Part shown: piece after piece, positions 1 through 12,275 of the stretch | Layout of the letters: every line of letters begins with the position of its first letter | Position numbering within the stretch: the first letter of the stretch is position 1 | Assembly (NCBI GenBank): GCA_050084515.1 | Contig: CM114272.1 | Location: 21,080,001 to 21,144,000, forward strand | Reading direction: 5' to 3' | Length of the DNA: 64,000 nt | Source: Blasia pusilla | Lineage: Eukaryota; Marchantiophyta; Marchantiopsida; Blasiales | Program-made: the position numbers and the translations under genes | Notes under the pieces: model-generated | Database searches by the model: none | What the model was told of the DNA's origin: nothing | What the model saw: only the letters and a program-made list of their open reading frames with translations

Positions 1-683
1 TCTGAAACGGCACTTGCGCGCCTAGCAATCCCAACTGTTCAACGGATCTCGTGTGAGCTCCAAACCGAGACCCAAGTAATTGAGTCACGGGGTGAAATCC
101 AAGAGGGACGTCTAAACTCGCCTCAATAGACTTGGTGCAGGTTTTCCAATCCAACCCCCAAACTCGAGTTCCGTTCCATGCCCTTGAGCCGCCCCACGGC
201 GCCCAAAGTGGGGTTCGGGTTCCAAGCACTCTCGAAGACCTTCCCCCTTACTAGTACTTCTGGGGTTCTCCAATAACCCCTTTTGGAAAAGGAGGGTCGG
301 GCCCTTCATTGTGGCCCTCAACCCGACTCTACTTATAGTTGTTCCGGGTTGTTTCTCAGCCGCTGCTAAAGCATTTGCAGAGATCTTTAGTGCGTTTGAA
401 CCGACTTTCTATAAGCTTTCTAACGCGCCCTTATTTAATCTAAAATCATCTTGGCGCTAAAAGTTATGGCCATAAATACAGTCGGAAACTCTCAAACGCT
501 AGTGGCGTTCCAAATCCGGATTATCTCCTTTGGAAACCCACTTTCCAGACTCAACTCCTTTCAAGTCTTATTATGCGTTTGGTCCAGGTTTCTCGGTCGC
601 GACCATAACATCTGAAACGCGAAGCCTCGCTAGTGTCTCGTCTCTTGTCTCCTCTTCGAGACTACTCCAACGCGCAAACCGTC

Positions 684-1034
684 TTAGCGTGAGGTCGCTA
701 ATGTTCCGATGTTCCGCTTGGCACTCGTTTTGTCATGAGGGTCGCGACAATATGCCTCACGACCACTAGTGGATACATACCCTGGAGCCCAATACATCCT
801 CCAAGCATTGATCTCTACTAAATACAGCGATCGGAACTCGATGTAATCATCCATCGGAGGACCCTCCAAGTGTTGGAACAATCCCTTCCATGCCATTAAA
901 GGGTTGAACCGTGTCGGGTTCCGTATCTCTTGGAAGTCGCACCACGTGTCGAACTCCCGGATGAAATCATCTAGGTCGATGGTTCCCATTGCACCCGAGA
1001 AATGACGTATGCCCTGATGGCTCATATCGTCCAT
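684..1034 (-). pseudogene. Ty3/gypsy gag fragment
   Basis: The reading frame carries the pattern of the N-terminal part of a plant Ty3/gypsy gag: FSGAMGTIDLDDFIREFDTW, then a stretch resembling the conserved 'W..F..HLEGP' block. About 90 residues look gag-like and the rest is not recognisable. No zinc knuckle, protease or reverse transcriptase follows in the same orientation nearby, so this is a broken fragment. A second, more decayed copy of the same gag lies at about 6420-6600 on the same strand. Family assignment is by eye; the fragment status is clear from the missing partners. Confidence 0.6.
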
Positions 1035-3590
1035 CTCTTGCCAAGTGACACCACCTCCGTTTGCGATCTCGTCACCAGACCCGATGTTTAGTGATTACGA
1101 TCCAGCTGCGGATGGAAGTCAAGGTGGCTCCTTGCTCATAACCTCTCGATATCTTACCCCACTCCGTGTCACAACACCACCACTACTCGAACTACCCCGT
1201 TCTTCCAACCCCTAGAAGAACGCCGTGATGATCACCCTGACTCACTCGCTCAAACACTCAGACTCACCAAGAGTCTCTCGCGCTCCTCACTAACTCACCT
1301 ATGCTAATGGTAACCCCGTGATGACACACCCGGCCTCATGCACAATCAAGACTCGGGCTCACCCTAAGCCTCCCAACTATCTCAACTAATCACCAACGTG
1401 CGCTCGGGTCATACACTCGGCCCCTACTCGGCAATCGTTGTACAAACATGTTTCATATGCAAGAAGTCTACACTCCTCACCATAACTCAACCCATCTAGC
1501 ACCTGCTACTCCCAACCCAACACTCTCACTGACACGAGACAAGTGCGGGAAAAGGGACTCGAATGGATAACCTGAATTCTCCCGCCAATCAACTGCTCCA
1601 TCAACACTCACTCCTCTATGTGGCTTGACAACCTCCGCAACACCCCCATCATGTCGAATCTCCCATCAGCAAACACAGACCATCCGTCGCTATCATTGAC
1701 ATCAATGTGTGGCTAACCCATCTCGCTCATAGTCGCTGAGCACCCACATTTCATCCACGCTTGCTAATATATCAAATCTCTCAGAAAACTCTCCAACCAT
1801 GGTAACCTCGTGCTACCATATCTGATTTGTAACCATGTTAGCCCTCAACTATGTCAACCTCATTGAACTGCGTAGTCCCCCAACCACTGCCGTTACAACC
1901 TCGTTCGACCCTAAACTCGGCCAACCATGTTCCTCGGAACCTACCTTCCCAACTCCGTCCGCTTCTGCTACACTCTCGCACCTTCCTGACGTTGAGCCCC
2001 TTACTCCCTTTCTCTTCACGCCGCCCTATGCGGGTATGTCCCCTAGTTTCCGCACTCCTTTAGGCTTTGACTAGCCCCAAGCCATAACGGCCTCGTACTC
2101 CTCAAGTCGTGGCTCTTCCTGTGGGAGACGTCGGCGCTAGAGGCCCACTTAGTAGTAGTCATAGCTCTCTTGTTGTTGCTGATATTGTCTCTGCTGTTGG
2201 TGAGTTTCGTCGTTAGGGGGGGGGAATGCCCCCTTCTTCCTTTTCTGGTCGTGTTGTGGCCTTCAGGTTTTGACTCTTTGAGTCCCCCTCTTTTGTACTT
2301 CCGATGGGTTTTCCATCACTCGTTTTTATCGAAGTGCATCTTTCCTTTTTTGCTCTTCCCGTGACTAGACCTCACCTTGTGCATGCGCACGACTCCCTAT
2401 GGAGTCCTTCCACCCTTCCCAAATGCGGCTTGCCCAGCTCCGTTCCCGACTCTTACCTCCCGTTGGACATAGTGCCCTCACCACTCCCAACTTAACTGCC
2501 CCGATTTAGCTCCCGCGTACCTTAGTCGCATTTCCTGTCCCTGACTTCGTCTCCCGCTTTAGCCCCGCGCGACTTCTTGGCTTCAGGGCTCCCGTCTCCC
2601 TAGCCCCGCACACCCATCCTCTGGCTGCCGACCTCCATGGCTCCCCGTTTGGGCACGTGACCCAATGGGGCCCCGTCCTCTCTCCTTCCTAAGCACGCGG
2701 TCCTATGTGCCGCGAGTCTGAGCCCCAACTACTCTTTCCGACACTCCCGTCCGCACTTCCCATGGCCTTGGACCTCCAACTGCGCACGCCATTACGTACA
2801 GCCACACTCGTGTCTCACTGCGGAGTTTGCACGAGAGTGAACACGAACGGCATGCAGGGCGAGGTGACTCGAGTCGAGCCACAGAGAACGGGAAGGAAAA
2901 AGGACGCATGATGCCGCTCAATAGGGCCACTCACTGCCGGAGTTGGGAGGCCCCCGGGAGTCGTGGCAACGGCCTATGCCCATTTGAAGAAACGGGTACC
3001 TGCACAGTCTTCCGTTTATGGGAACGGCAACTTTTAGGGACGTTCGAAATTATTATTTTTCTCTTTCGGACGATACCAATTTTTAAATTATTGTTTATAA
3101 AAATATTATTATTATTTAATAAAGTCCATTCGTGTGGACTATACGGGAATTTCCTCCGTCCCCGTATTTGTTCCCGTCGGGAGGAAATGAGTGGCCCTAA
3201 TACCACGGTCTGACAGGGAAAGAGAAGTAAGGAGACGCATCCAGGTGCGCTCCGGAAGTGGTAAGAAGGAAGGCGAGGGCAATGTCATAGGGACACGTGC
3301 CACATGGGAGTGCGAAACAGGTGCCGCGGATCCCAGAAAGAGCACGGGGTTCTTGTAAACTAGTTGATATTTTTTACTAAACAGCCCCCCCCGCAGTTGC
3401 AAGATCTAACTCTCCTTCCCGCTCACTCACAACATTCTTGTTGTTTGACAACACTGCTTTTGCCGCCACCCTCCGTGCTACACTCGACTCCTTGCTCTCG
3501 TCACTCTGCACCAACAAAATCCATGAAAAATGAATAGCGCTTCCGCGCACGGACTTCCGAATGAAAACTCAACATCTTAATACCTCAACA
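1035..3590. other. No recognised gene; low-complexity, C/T-rich sequence
   Basis: The stretch is rich in CT and CAC runs, with short overlapping open frames on both strands (for example around 1835-2074 and 2703-3213) that show no domain, biased composition or splice support. A short foldback pairs 3149-3157 with 3180-3188 (ATTTCCTCC / GGAGGAAAT). It is probably retroelement-derived spacer or LTR sequence upstream of the gag fragment, but I see no clear LTR ends. Confidence 0.4.
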
Positions 3591-3591
3591 T

Positions 3592-4370
3592 TTATTGATA
3601 TTGTGTTATACTCAAGTTCTCAGTCGCCGTAGGCATGATTCTCCAAAGTATCCATTGAGAAGATGCTCGCACATATGCATATACATAAGGATCATCAAGG
3701 TTCAATACGTCATCGACATCAAGATGAATGGTTGTAGGTAAATCAAGATCTCGTCCATAGAGCAAAAAATAAGGTGAGAAGGATGCCAAAGATGATTGAT
3801 TGTTAAACTTGTATCGTATCACCAACTAAGACATTTGTAGGGCCCAATCTCATAGGTGAGATCTCTAGAAGCGATACTTGGGCAAACCCCTCTTTAGTGT
3901 CTGAATAACTAGCTCTTCTAGTCCATCTTCCTGAAGATAATCTTACAAACTAGTATGGTGGTCAATCAACACCTGATCACACAAGGTCTAAAACTCCCCG
4001 TGGAACTTTGTACCTTGGTCTGTCAACACCTTCGCATATGTGCCATATTGAATTAACACTCGATCTAGGAATCTATATGTAATTCCCGTATTCGATTTGC
4101 CAGCAAAATCTAACCACTTTGAGAAGTGCTTGACCATTACCAACACATAATGAATATGTCACTATATCAAAGGTAAAAGCTCTTCCAAATCAAAATTCCA
4201 TCTATAGCCTCAACCCATGATTGTTAGTGGATGCATTTGTGGAGTTAGAGCATTGAACAATGCTTGGACCCAAACAGATACCATGCATCTAACAACAAAT
4301 TGTTGTACGTCTCTTTGCATGTCTTGCCACCAATATTCCTATGCATGGAGCAAGTTTTTATCCCAGCTCC
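3592..4370 (-). pseudogene. Ty3/gypsy integrase remnant
   Basis: Read on the minus strand from about 4370 downward, successive pieces match a plant Ty3/gypsy integrase: a damaged zinc-finger region (YWWQDMQRDV), then YVLVMVKHFSKWLDFAGKSN and VLTDQGTKFHGEF, which carries the second catalytic aspartate of the DDE core. These are followed by QEDGLEELVIQTLKRGLPKY and, in the last 78 codons (3592-3825), SPYFLLYGRDLDLPT. The pieces are split by stop codons and a frame change, and the zinc-finger cysteines are not all kept, so it is not functional. No reverse transcriptase or RNase H could be recognised upstream on this strand (4400-5450). Confidence 0.7.
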
Positions 4371-5480
4371 TTGTGGGTATGCATATTGTACCAATCGTGC
4401 TTCTTAAGAAGGAGGAGGTACCACCTGCACTATACCATCACCCTAAACTCATAAAACCCTTTTGCCAACTTAGGACCAATATATGGCTTCAAAGTTTCCA
4501 GTGTGATTATGGTAGGACTTTTTGGCATGGGTTTTGGATGCTATGATGCAACCCTGTCAATCTCAACAATGCTGGACCAACCATCTATGGCCAACTTAGA
4601 GATCTCATCTCCTAATGGTCCTTTGTGTGCACAACCATGCTCCATACCAATTATAGTGGTTGCAATCTCTCCGCGTACCTATATCATATGATTCATATCC
4701 CATGAAGTCTATGGATATCTCTATTGATCATATTTGATCTCTCCATCTCCTCTTATCTTGCCCCTAGAAATTGCCTATATTCTCTCAATGGGCATGGGGC
4801 CAACTAGTTCAACAAAGATGATTTGTCGCAACTGCATCCGATGCTACTCAACTACTCATGCATTGAGAATCATTGTCAAATAGTTTAGATTAATTGCTTG
4901 GCCCAAAATACGACATTGAGATATCTCTAATAGTAATAGTATTGCCATCATTCTTGTGAGGAGTCTCATTGCGCACTCTTTCTCATCGGCATTGGGCTCC
5001 ACAAAAAATAATACATTCTCCAAAATATAAGATGGAGAACATGATCAATGCTCTTACAAATATTGCAATATCCTCTTATCTTCCAAAACAACCTAGATTG
5101 GGAGCCATCAACACCTTTTCCATGCTAAGATCTTGATGGTACGTGCTCACGTTAACCTTCTTAGGCTCGTGGTGTCGTACTCCTACACTAGGACACTCGA
5201 TATTGTACCAATGGTCCAAGCACTCGTGTAACCTCTCTTGCATAGCTTAAAGCTACCACAATCTCTTCGGCCATGCTGCTCTCAATGCACTCAACCAACT
5301 CAAACAAAACTCAGAACGGAGAAGAGGTGCATCACATAAGTGTTGCATCCCTCACCCATATCCGTAGGTCTTGCTAAAGTATCCTACACAACATTGGGAC
5401 GGCATGAGTCCCTCTCAATCTTGAGTAATACCTATCAATTCAAATACACTAAGCGAGTAAATGCCTCTCGCAAGCTCTCC
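4371..5480. other. Probable decayed retroelement body
   Basis: This lies upstream of the integrase remnant in the same (minus) sense, where an intact Ty3 element would carry reverse transcriptase and RNase H. I could not recognise their motifs in any frame. Open frames here are short and unsupported. Confidence 0.35.
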
Positions 5481-5481
5481 C

Positions 5482-6110
5482 TATCGTGCGCATACACATC
5501 GCTACGTAACCCACATCGCTGGTCACATCTACACACCACATAACACCGATCTTCCCAACACACGGGTCAATCCATCCATAAACCAAACAACACACACATA
5601 TACATCGAGACCCCAAAACAAAAATAAGAGTATTAAAATTGGCACACCCGACCAAAAACTCCACTCCTCAGTCTACATCGGCATATTGAGCCTCGTCCAC
5701 CCTGCGTTATCAAGGAATCTGGATGCTACCACCCTGGTCTTATCTCACACACCAACAAGAGAGGTGCTCCAACGGCCCAACATGAGAAAGATGGCTTGGG
5801 AAAGCCATCTCTCTCCATATATAGGTGTGGTAAGAGCCAAAAGGCTCTTCCCCTAAAAATAGCAATCCTCCAGGTAACCTTCGCGCACAGGCTACCAGGG
5901 GCGGTTAACCTGCTTAACAAGTCAACCCGTTGTGAAAGAACCCAACAGGAAAGTCATCACAAACAACGTTCTTGACACAACGGACCTATTCTCAACCTCA
6001 TCCCTTGCCTCATCCGACACCTCGGGAAGAAGTTATACTCAAGACAGTCTGCTAGCTCTCTATGCCATCACCACGATAGATCTCTACCTATCGGCTACTA
6101 AGGTGTGACA
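5482..6110. repeat. LTR-like segment (copy 1)
   Basis: It begins with TCGTGCGCATACACATCGCT, nearly the same as the start of the LTR-like unit at 36553, and ends in GTGTGACA, like the GTGACA end of that unit. The two are similar in length (629 and 639 bp). A TATA-like CATATATAGG sits near 5816. Similarity in the middle is weak by eye, so the assignment rests on the shared ends and size. No target duplication was found. Confidence 0.35.
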
Positions 6111-6239
6111 TCCCCAATGAGCCTATGGAAGTCGTAGATGCTTCACAACTTCTTGGTGTGTATCCTTCGATAGTTCCTTTGCAACTTGGCAAAGAACTCA
6201 ACCAAACGGTTGAACCTCGGCCGAACTTGAGTAGATGAT

Positions 6240-6600
6240 GCAACTACTATGTTCTGAGTCATCCCTCCATGACTATCACGAGTGGTATAGGTAATAGCCT
6301 TCCATAGCTCCTCCTCATCAAAAAATAGCTCCGTCTATGACACATAACGTGAATAATAGTAGAGTCTCTACACCTCATTCATGCTTGAGGAAAAACTCGT
6401 GGTTATCATCCATGGGCTCCCCTTATATATGTTGGAATAAACCGTTCCATGTTGAGAAAGGATTGAATAGTTCTACAGTTCCTCGACCTCTATGAATCAC
6501 ACGAGCTCCTATACTTCACAATGATGTCGTGTAACTCTATAGTACCCACAACCCCTGAGAACCTATGCGGTCCTCTATCCCGATTATCCATCTCATACGT
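6240..6600 (-). pseudogene. Second Ty3/gypsy gag fragment
   Basis: Minus-strand translation gives HRFSGVVGTIELHDIIVKYR and, after a stop, a stretch ending in MERFIPTYIRGAHG. This is colinear with the gag fragment at 684-1034 (RHFSGAMGTIDLDDFIREFD). It is more decayed, with in-frame stops and frame changes. It lies beside the LTR-like segment ending at 6110, so it may belong to a retroelement that lost its pol region. Confidence 0.5.
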
Positions 6601-8160
6601 CTAACCAATAGGACTACCAAACTTACAAGATGATTAACTAGCAAGCTCCTTCTTTAAGACCTTTCCTCTGTCCAAGGATGACAAAGAGGGAGGTCGAGGC
6701 AGTACCTCAAATGGAGACCCTCAATACCTCGCACCACTTTGTGTAAATCCTCTAGTGCTACTATCATGTGTACCACCTTGCCTCTCAAAATCTTGAAAGG
6801 ATATCATGATGGACCTCATGTCCCCTTGAGATGAGGGCCATAAGTAATCTTTGAGTCACCCAAAACTAATATGTACGGTACTCAACCTATCCACTCTCCC
6901 CTTGAGATGTGTGCAACATGGTGACAAGCGATGTGATGCTGAAACACTCTAATCACACTCTAACAACTAGAAACCATAACATCCCATACATATCCATGTC
7001 CCCTGCCCTCATACATCGATGATGCTCCTAGCATCCATACAACCCAAATACTACCAAAAACACCTGACACTCAGAAATCCCTCACAAGTCCGGGTAAGAG
7101 ATCAAAATGAGTGACCTCACACCAATTTCCTTATGGCTCCTTGACATACCAAACTTAACCTCAACTTGGTCGTGAAGAAATACTCCCCAATCAACTTGTC
7201 GTAATCCTGAATGATAAGGGTGAGGTCACGTTAATGCAATGCGGCAGCAACTACAAACGACATGACACTTGATGATAAGATCCAACAAACAATGATATCC
7301 CCTACTTTATTGGAATTAGAGCTCGCACGATTCTTAGAACGAGACAGTACAATGTAGCCATGAGTGACACAAAGCAATAATATGTAGCATAGGGTGTCAT
7401 AAAATGGTACGTGATCTATATGAATGGCTAGTATTCACTACCCATAGTAGAGCAAAGTTTGAAACTCGACCCCATCGACTAGGTAGTTCCTTTTTTATTG
7501 CTAGTCCAACGATAGGAAATAGTTGAATGGTAGTCGGTAGGGGATGGATGGTTGACATAAAATGAATGGTAAATAGATGGTAGATGTCACACATGTGTGC
7601 ACATGGGTTCTATTCTAAATTTTACTCATTTTACTTTATTCTAAAGTCTACCTTTTATTTTATTTCAACTCGACTACCCTTTAAATAAAGTGTCAATCCA
7701 TTATATTCACCCAAATCTGAATTCTTGTTCCACTAACCTCTAAAATTTTGGGTCCAACATAGTAAAGATAAGTTTTTCACTAGATTTACCTCTAAAGAAA
7801 CTTTTCTCGATTTCTTCTTAAAAAAAAAACACATTTTTACTTTTCTAACCATCCCCTAGACGTCAAATAGGAGTTACAAATTTTTTTGAAAATTCTCCTG
7901 CACAGAGAGGTTGTGGCAACCTCGTGAAAATGGCCACTATTTGATGTTCATACAAGGAACAAAAAATAATTCTCTTGCTTATTTGAGCACACCCATTAGC
8001 TTGTCATGTTTGTCCTAGGGATAGACATAAGTCTACAAACATAAACTTTGTCCATGTGCAACCTTGACTCCAAAACTCCTGCATACAGAGCTCACTCTCT
8101 CATCCTCTTTTTGTTAATCTAAGTGACAAAAAAACCTCTCACATATTTTCCATGTCTCTC
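6601..8160. other. No recognised gene
   Basis: No open frame with a recognisable domain was found on either strand. Composition shifts from mixed to AT-rich after about 7600. Given its neighbours, it is probably retroelement-derived spacer. Confidence 0.3.
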
Positions 8161-8164
8161 TCAC

Positions 8165-8264
8165 ATCAAACTAAACCCACTATCCTAGTGAGAGGCTTGG
8201 GCTAACTAAACACAAGGTAAGGGTTGCAACATCATGAAAGGAGATTCAACAAAGAGAGAATGAA

Positions 8265-8346
<82 letters not shown>

Positions 8347-8540
8347 GGTGTATCCCTTCCTTATTGCCAAGCTCTCTCTTTGGTGACTTGTGCACAACGG
8401 TCACCTCCTTGGCTTTTGATCTACAATAGGGGGGTTGAGGGTCACTTATTTAAATAGAAAGTCAGTTTTTCTCATACCAAGAACTTACCCAAAATAATAA
8501 GTTTCTAAACTAACTCACCCCAAAACATTGTTTCCAACTG
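8165..8540. repeat. LTR-like fragment (copy 2) containing an expanded (TC)n tract
   Basis: It aligns by eye with 36775-37060. Shared blocks in the same order are GTGAGAGGCTTGGG, an AAAGAGAATGA block, a TC-rich run, a block like CCAAGCTCTCTC, then TCACCTCCTTGGCT, and finally AATAGTAAGTTTCT (here AATAATAAGTTTCT). The TC run is far longer here. Both flanks are degraded, so no ends or target duplication can be given. Confidence 0.55.
8269..8343. repeat. (TC)n microsatellite
   Basis: An uninterrupted dinucleotide run of about 75 bases. Open frames over it on both strands are only alternating Ser-Leu or Glu-Arg and should not be read as genes. Confidence 0.95.
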
Positions 8541-10224
8541 ACCCGCATGGTAAACCATTGCCAAAGGTGGTCTTTGTGTGTCTTGCATTTTGAAGTTGTC
8601 TCAGTATCTCCATGATGTTATTCACAATCAATTGTGTAGGCCATTAAACACTCCCACAGGCACGCCATGGCAGCTTTAATTGAACTTGGTTTGTCCACTA
8701 AAACCTATGAGGATATGCTTATGAGCCCACACTTACGACATCCAATAATGATCAAGGTCCAATCTAAGACTTGGAGTGATGCATACTTGTCACCACGTGT
8801 TTGCTAGATTCATCCAAAAAAATGCATGCTTGATCTCCTAGATGTAAAGTAGGGAGTGTTCTTAGAGATAACGCAATAGGTAGAATATCCCTAACAACCC
8901 CATATTACCAGTAAGTGACTCTGGCATGGCCTTCATGCAATCACTAGATAGATATGCAGATACTATTAAGCAACTCACATACCCCCAATAATGTGATGTA
9001 AGATTGAAGCGATCGTTGACATCCATGCATTGTTGATGTGGATGTTGGTAATAAGTAGAGGTACCATCTTAGTGATTGTGATGAATTATGCAACAAGACC
9101 CATTATATGGTCTCATCTTGCTCCACATACAAATATTGGTGCACATGTATTCTTCCGTGCACTACCGCAACTACACGAATGCTCATCCCAATGAAGAGAT
9201 TGAGCACTTATATCCCCTTCTTTAGGTAGTACCACATAATAGGTGTGGTATCCGAAGGTGAAACCATCACTGGCCTTATGACATCCCCATCATTAGTCTC
9301 CTCATGTTGTGCCATGAAGGTTTCACTCTACTATTGGTGGATGCATATATACCAATCTACACTCCACTTTAATGATTCACTTGGGTCCAACAAACCATCG
9401 GACCCTTGTCCACACACGCTTGGTATGAGTATGACTTTTATGCGCCACTTGGTCCTCCAACTTTAGAATATCACACACAACTAGCAAATGCTCCTACAAG
9501 TTACCACCAAAAAATTGGCCAAAACATTCACCACAACACCTTGCTCCATATCACTATTGTTAATGCTACCAGTCACACATATTATAACTAACAAACCAAG
9601 CCATTGCTCAACTACAAGTATGGCCTATGTAAGGTTGACTCCTCCTAGTAGTCCAATATGAACCCCATGGGGTATAACATTACATCACCAATTAACAATT
9701 ATATTACTTGACACTAGCTATCACTTCTTGAGCTCTCACCATATATCTATTTGTGGGTTAGATGCTTTAACTACACCCTCACCATCAACTCATGTCGTGG
9801 CATGAACTATGGTACATTTAAACCACCTACTAACAATTGTATCCAAAATAGAGACCTTTCCAACTCAACAATTCATTGTCTCATTCCCAAGACTTTGGCT
9901 AGACCCAATATGGAGTGCTATGCTCTAGGGTCAAGACCATGTGCTTCGGTCAATACACCACACCATAGGGCCTCAAAAAATATAATATTCTCTCTAAGAT
10001 GACATTAAGGATGATTGGTAGATGTTCAATTTTTGGTTTTCCTATAAACTTATTCATCAGAGTTACCACTACATGTCAATATGTTGCTTGACTCCATCAT
10101 AGTCTCTCCACTAAAAGACTCCACCATATTGTCTATAAACTCTAATAAGATATCACCATGCCACAACTCTCACTACATGTGGTTGCTAGCTACAACACCT
10201 CAATCGACCCTACACTCAATATGT
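8541..10224. other. No recognised gene; upstream flank of the Helitron
   Basis: Open frames are short and biased. None matches the domains usually found before the Rep domain of a Helitron. The first 50 or so codons of the frame that runs into the Rep homology (10081-10224) do not look homologous either. I did not find a convincing 5' Helitron terminus. Confidence 0.3.
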
Positions 10225-12169
10225 CATGTATTTTACGATGGGGGATTTCTTGATATAGGGGGACATCCTCAATGTGCTCAACTATACATCCATGATACTG
10301 CAAATGAATTGGAAAATCGTGCTAGAGTTATGTCTACATCTTCTAATCTTAATATGGATATTTTGAAAGGTCTCCAAGACATATTACATGAATGCAATCC
10401 ATATGTGAAGATCTTTCGTCATATAGCATATGAAGCAAGTGATCTTCATATGCGGATTATCCTCAAGGCAAGTAAGAGAGGTCTTAATGCAAGGCGTTAT
10501 AACTTACCAATTGCGTCTGAAGTTGCTGCTATTTTTCCGGGTTATGGAAGTGAACACCTTGAGCATCGTGATATAATTGTACGACTACATGGAGGAGGAG
10601 TCAAACGTATATCCGACCTCAATGAAGCATATATTCCCTTACACTTTGTTTTCTTATTTATCTATGGTAAAGCAGGTTGGCATCCTGGAATACCCTTTGG
10701 GCGAATTGAAGGTTGTAGGGAATCTCGACGATTGGGCCACATTATTCATGGAGAGGAGGGACATCCTGAACCTTCAGATAATTGCATGGATGAGGATAGA
10801 GTTTATGGTGTTATTGTTGAGGAAAGAAGAACAAAATGTGTTACGGCCTTGCAATTTTCATGTTTCCGACTTCAAACTCGGGTTGGAGGAGAAGATGACA
10901 ATCGTTTGTTGCAACTTCGTCGACTTACTCAAGAATATATGGTTGACCTCTATGCCACTATGGAAATGCAACGATTATCATGGGTGCGCTTAAATTAGAA
11001 GGAGTTGAGGGCTGAATTATATCAAGGTGTAAAGGATGCCATGCATCGACAAGATGCGGATAGCCGAAGGCTTGGGAAACGGATTATATTATCTTCTTCT
11101 TTTACTGGAGGGGCACGTCATATGCATCAATTGTATCAGGATGCAATGGAAATTGTATGACATTTTGGGAAGCATGACTACTTCTTAACCATGACATGCA
11201 ATCCAAAGTGGGAGGAGATTACATCAGCCCTATTACCTGACCAATCAGCTGCAGACCGACGAGATTTGGTCGTGCGGGTTTTTTAGAAGAAAAAGAAGGA
11301 GTTGTTACGACTTATCATCAAGAAATATATATTAGGCCGAGTTGTAGGATGCATCCATGTGGTGGAATTCTAAAAAAAAGGATTACCGCATGTGCATATC
11401 CTTATTATTTTAGGTTGTGAGGATAAACCACATACCACAATTGATTATGATCGTATCATTTCAGCTGAAATCCCTGATCAATCTACCCATCCAAGGTTAT
11501 ATTCTACCGTTGCTAACCGTCAACAATTAGTCTACTTCAATGATGTTGACGCTCTTGGAGATATTTTGCAACTAAAAAGAGAGATAACATTGACCCAATG
11601 GTTTGCAACCAATCTATCTGACTCCAGTGCTCGAAAATATTGATACATAGATTTTACTTCTTATTATCGTTGGAGTAACAAGAGATGGATTCGTAGGGTA
11701 CAAAAACAAAATGGTTGTGGCCATCCCATTGGTCGCTTATACCTTACTCATCCAGGTAAATGCTCACAACTTTTTTGTATATAATTCCTTTTATATTCCA
11801 TCTCTAAAGCAGTGTATCTATATGTTGGGATAAACTCATTTAGTTTAATTCCTCATAGGTGAAGGAGAACGTCATTGGTTGAGATTACTTCTCCATCATG
11901 TTTGAGGAGCAACTACGTATGAATGTTTGAGAACTGTTGATGGGATATTATGTCCAACATTCAAGGAGGCTTCTATCCAATTGGGACTTCTTGAAGATGA
12001 TAGGGAAGTGTTCTCTTGCTTTGAAGAAGCTTCTACAATTCGTACAGGTTCTTCACTTCGTCACATATTTGCAATTATTCCAATGTACAACACACTTGCT
12101 CAACCTGCAACACTTTGGAGTCAATTCTTGGTTCCAATGGTAGAAGATCTCTTATATGAACGGCGTCTG
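10225..12169 (+). pseudogene. Helitron Rep (HUH endonuclease) domain, broken
   Basis: Landmarks in order: CAQLYIHDTANELENR, LKGLQDILHECNPYVKIF, RRYNLPIASEVAAIFPGYGS, RDIIVRLHGGGVKRISDLNE, YIPLHFVFLF, a long block including SSSFTGGARHMHQLYQDAME and TMTCNPKWEEITSALLPDQS, and then the HUH motif GLPHVHIL with its histidines at 11389-11391 and 11395-11397. After PRLYSTV (about 11510) the frame jumps directly to NRQQLVYFND. In intact Helitrons that gap holds the zinc-binding block and the KY..KY catalytic tyrosines, so these are deleted here. Six stop codons also interrupt it. A 103-nt intron (11756-11858) precedes the C-terminal part, which carries RTVDGILCPTFKEASIQLGL. Confidence 0.85.
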
Positions 12170-12275
12170 GTAAGAATTCATTAATACCCTTGCATCATTT
12201 TTTTTATTCTTAATAGTATCTTCTATTGAGCATTCAACAATCTAACCAATTTTGGGTTATCATCTTATTTTGTAG

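Noticed and set aside
684-1034. A possible novel 116-aa minus-strand gene
   Set aside because: The sequence is a Ty3/gypsy gag fragment with a second decayed copy near 6420-6600; it is not a host gene.
4371-5480. Reverse transcriptase of the Ty3 element
   Set aside because: I searched both strands by eye for RT and RNase H signatures and found none I could defend.
8224-8457. Open frames rich in Ser-Leu or Arg-Glu over (TC)n and (GA)n tracts (also 55297-55558)
   Set aside because: They are produced by the dinucleotide repeats alone.
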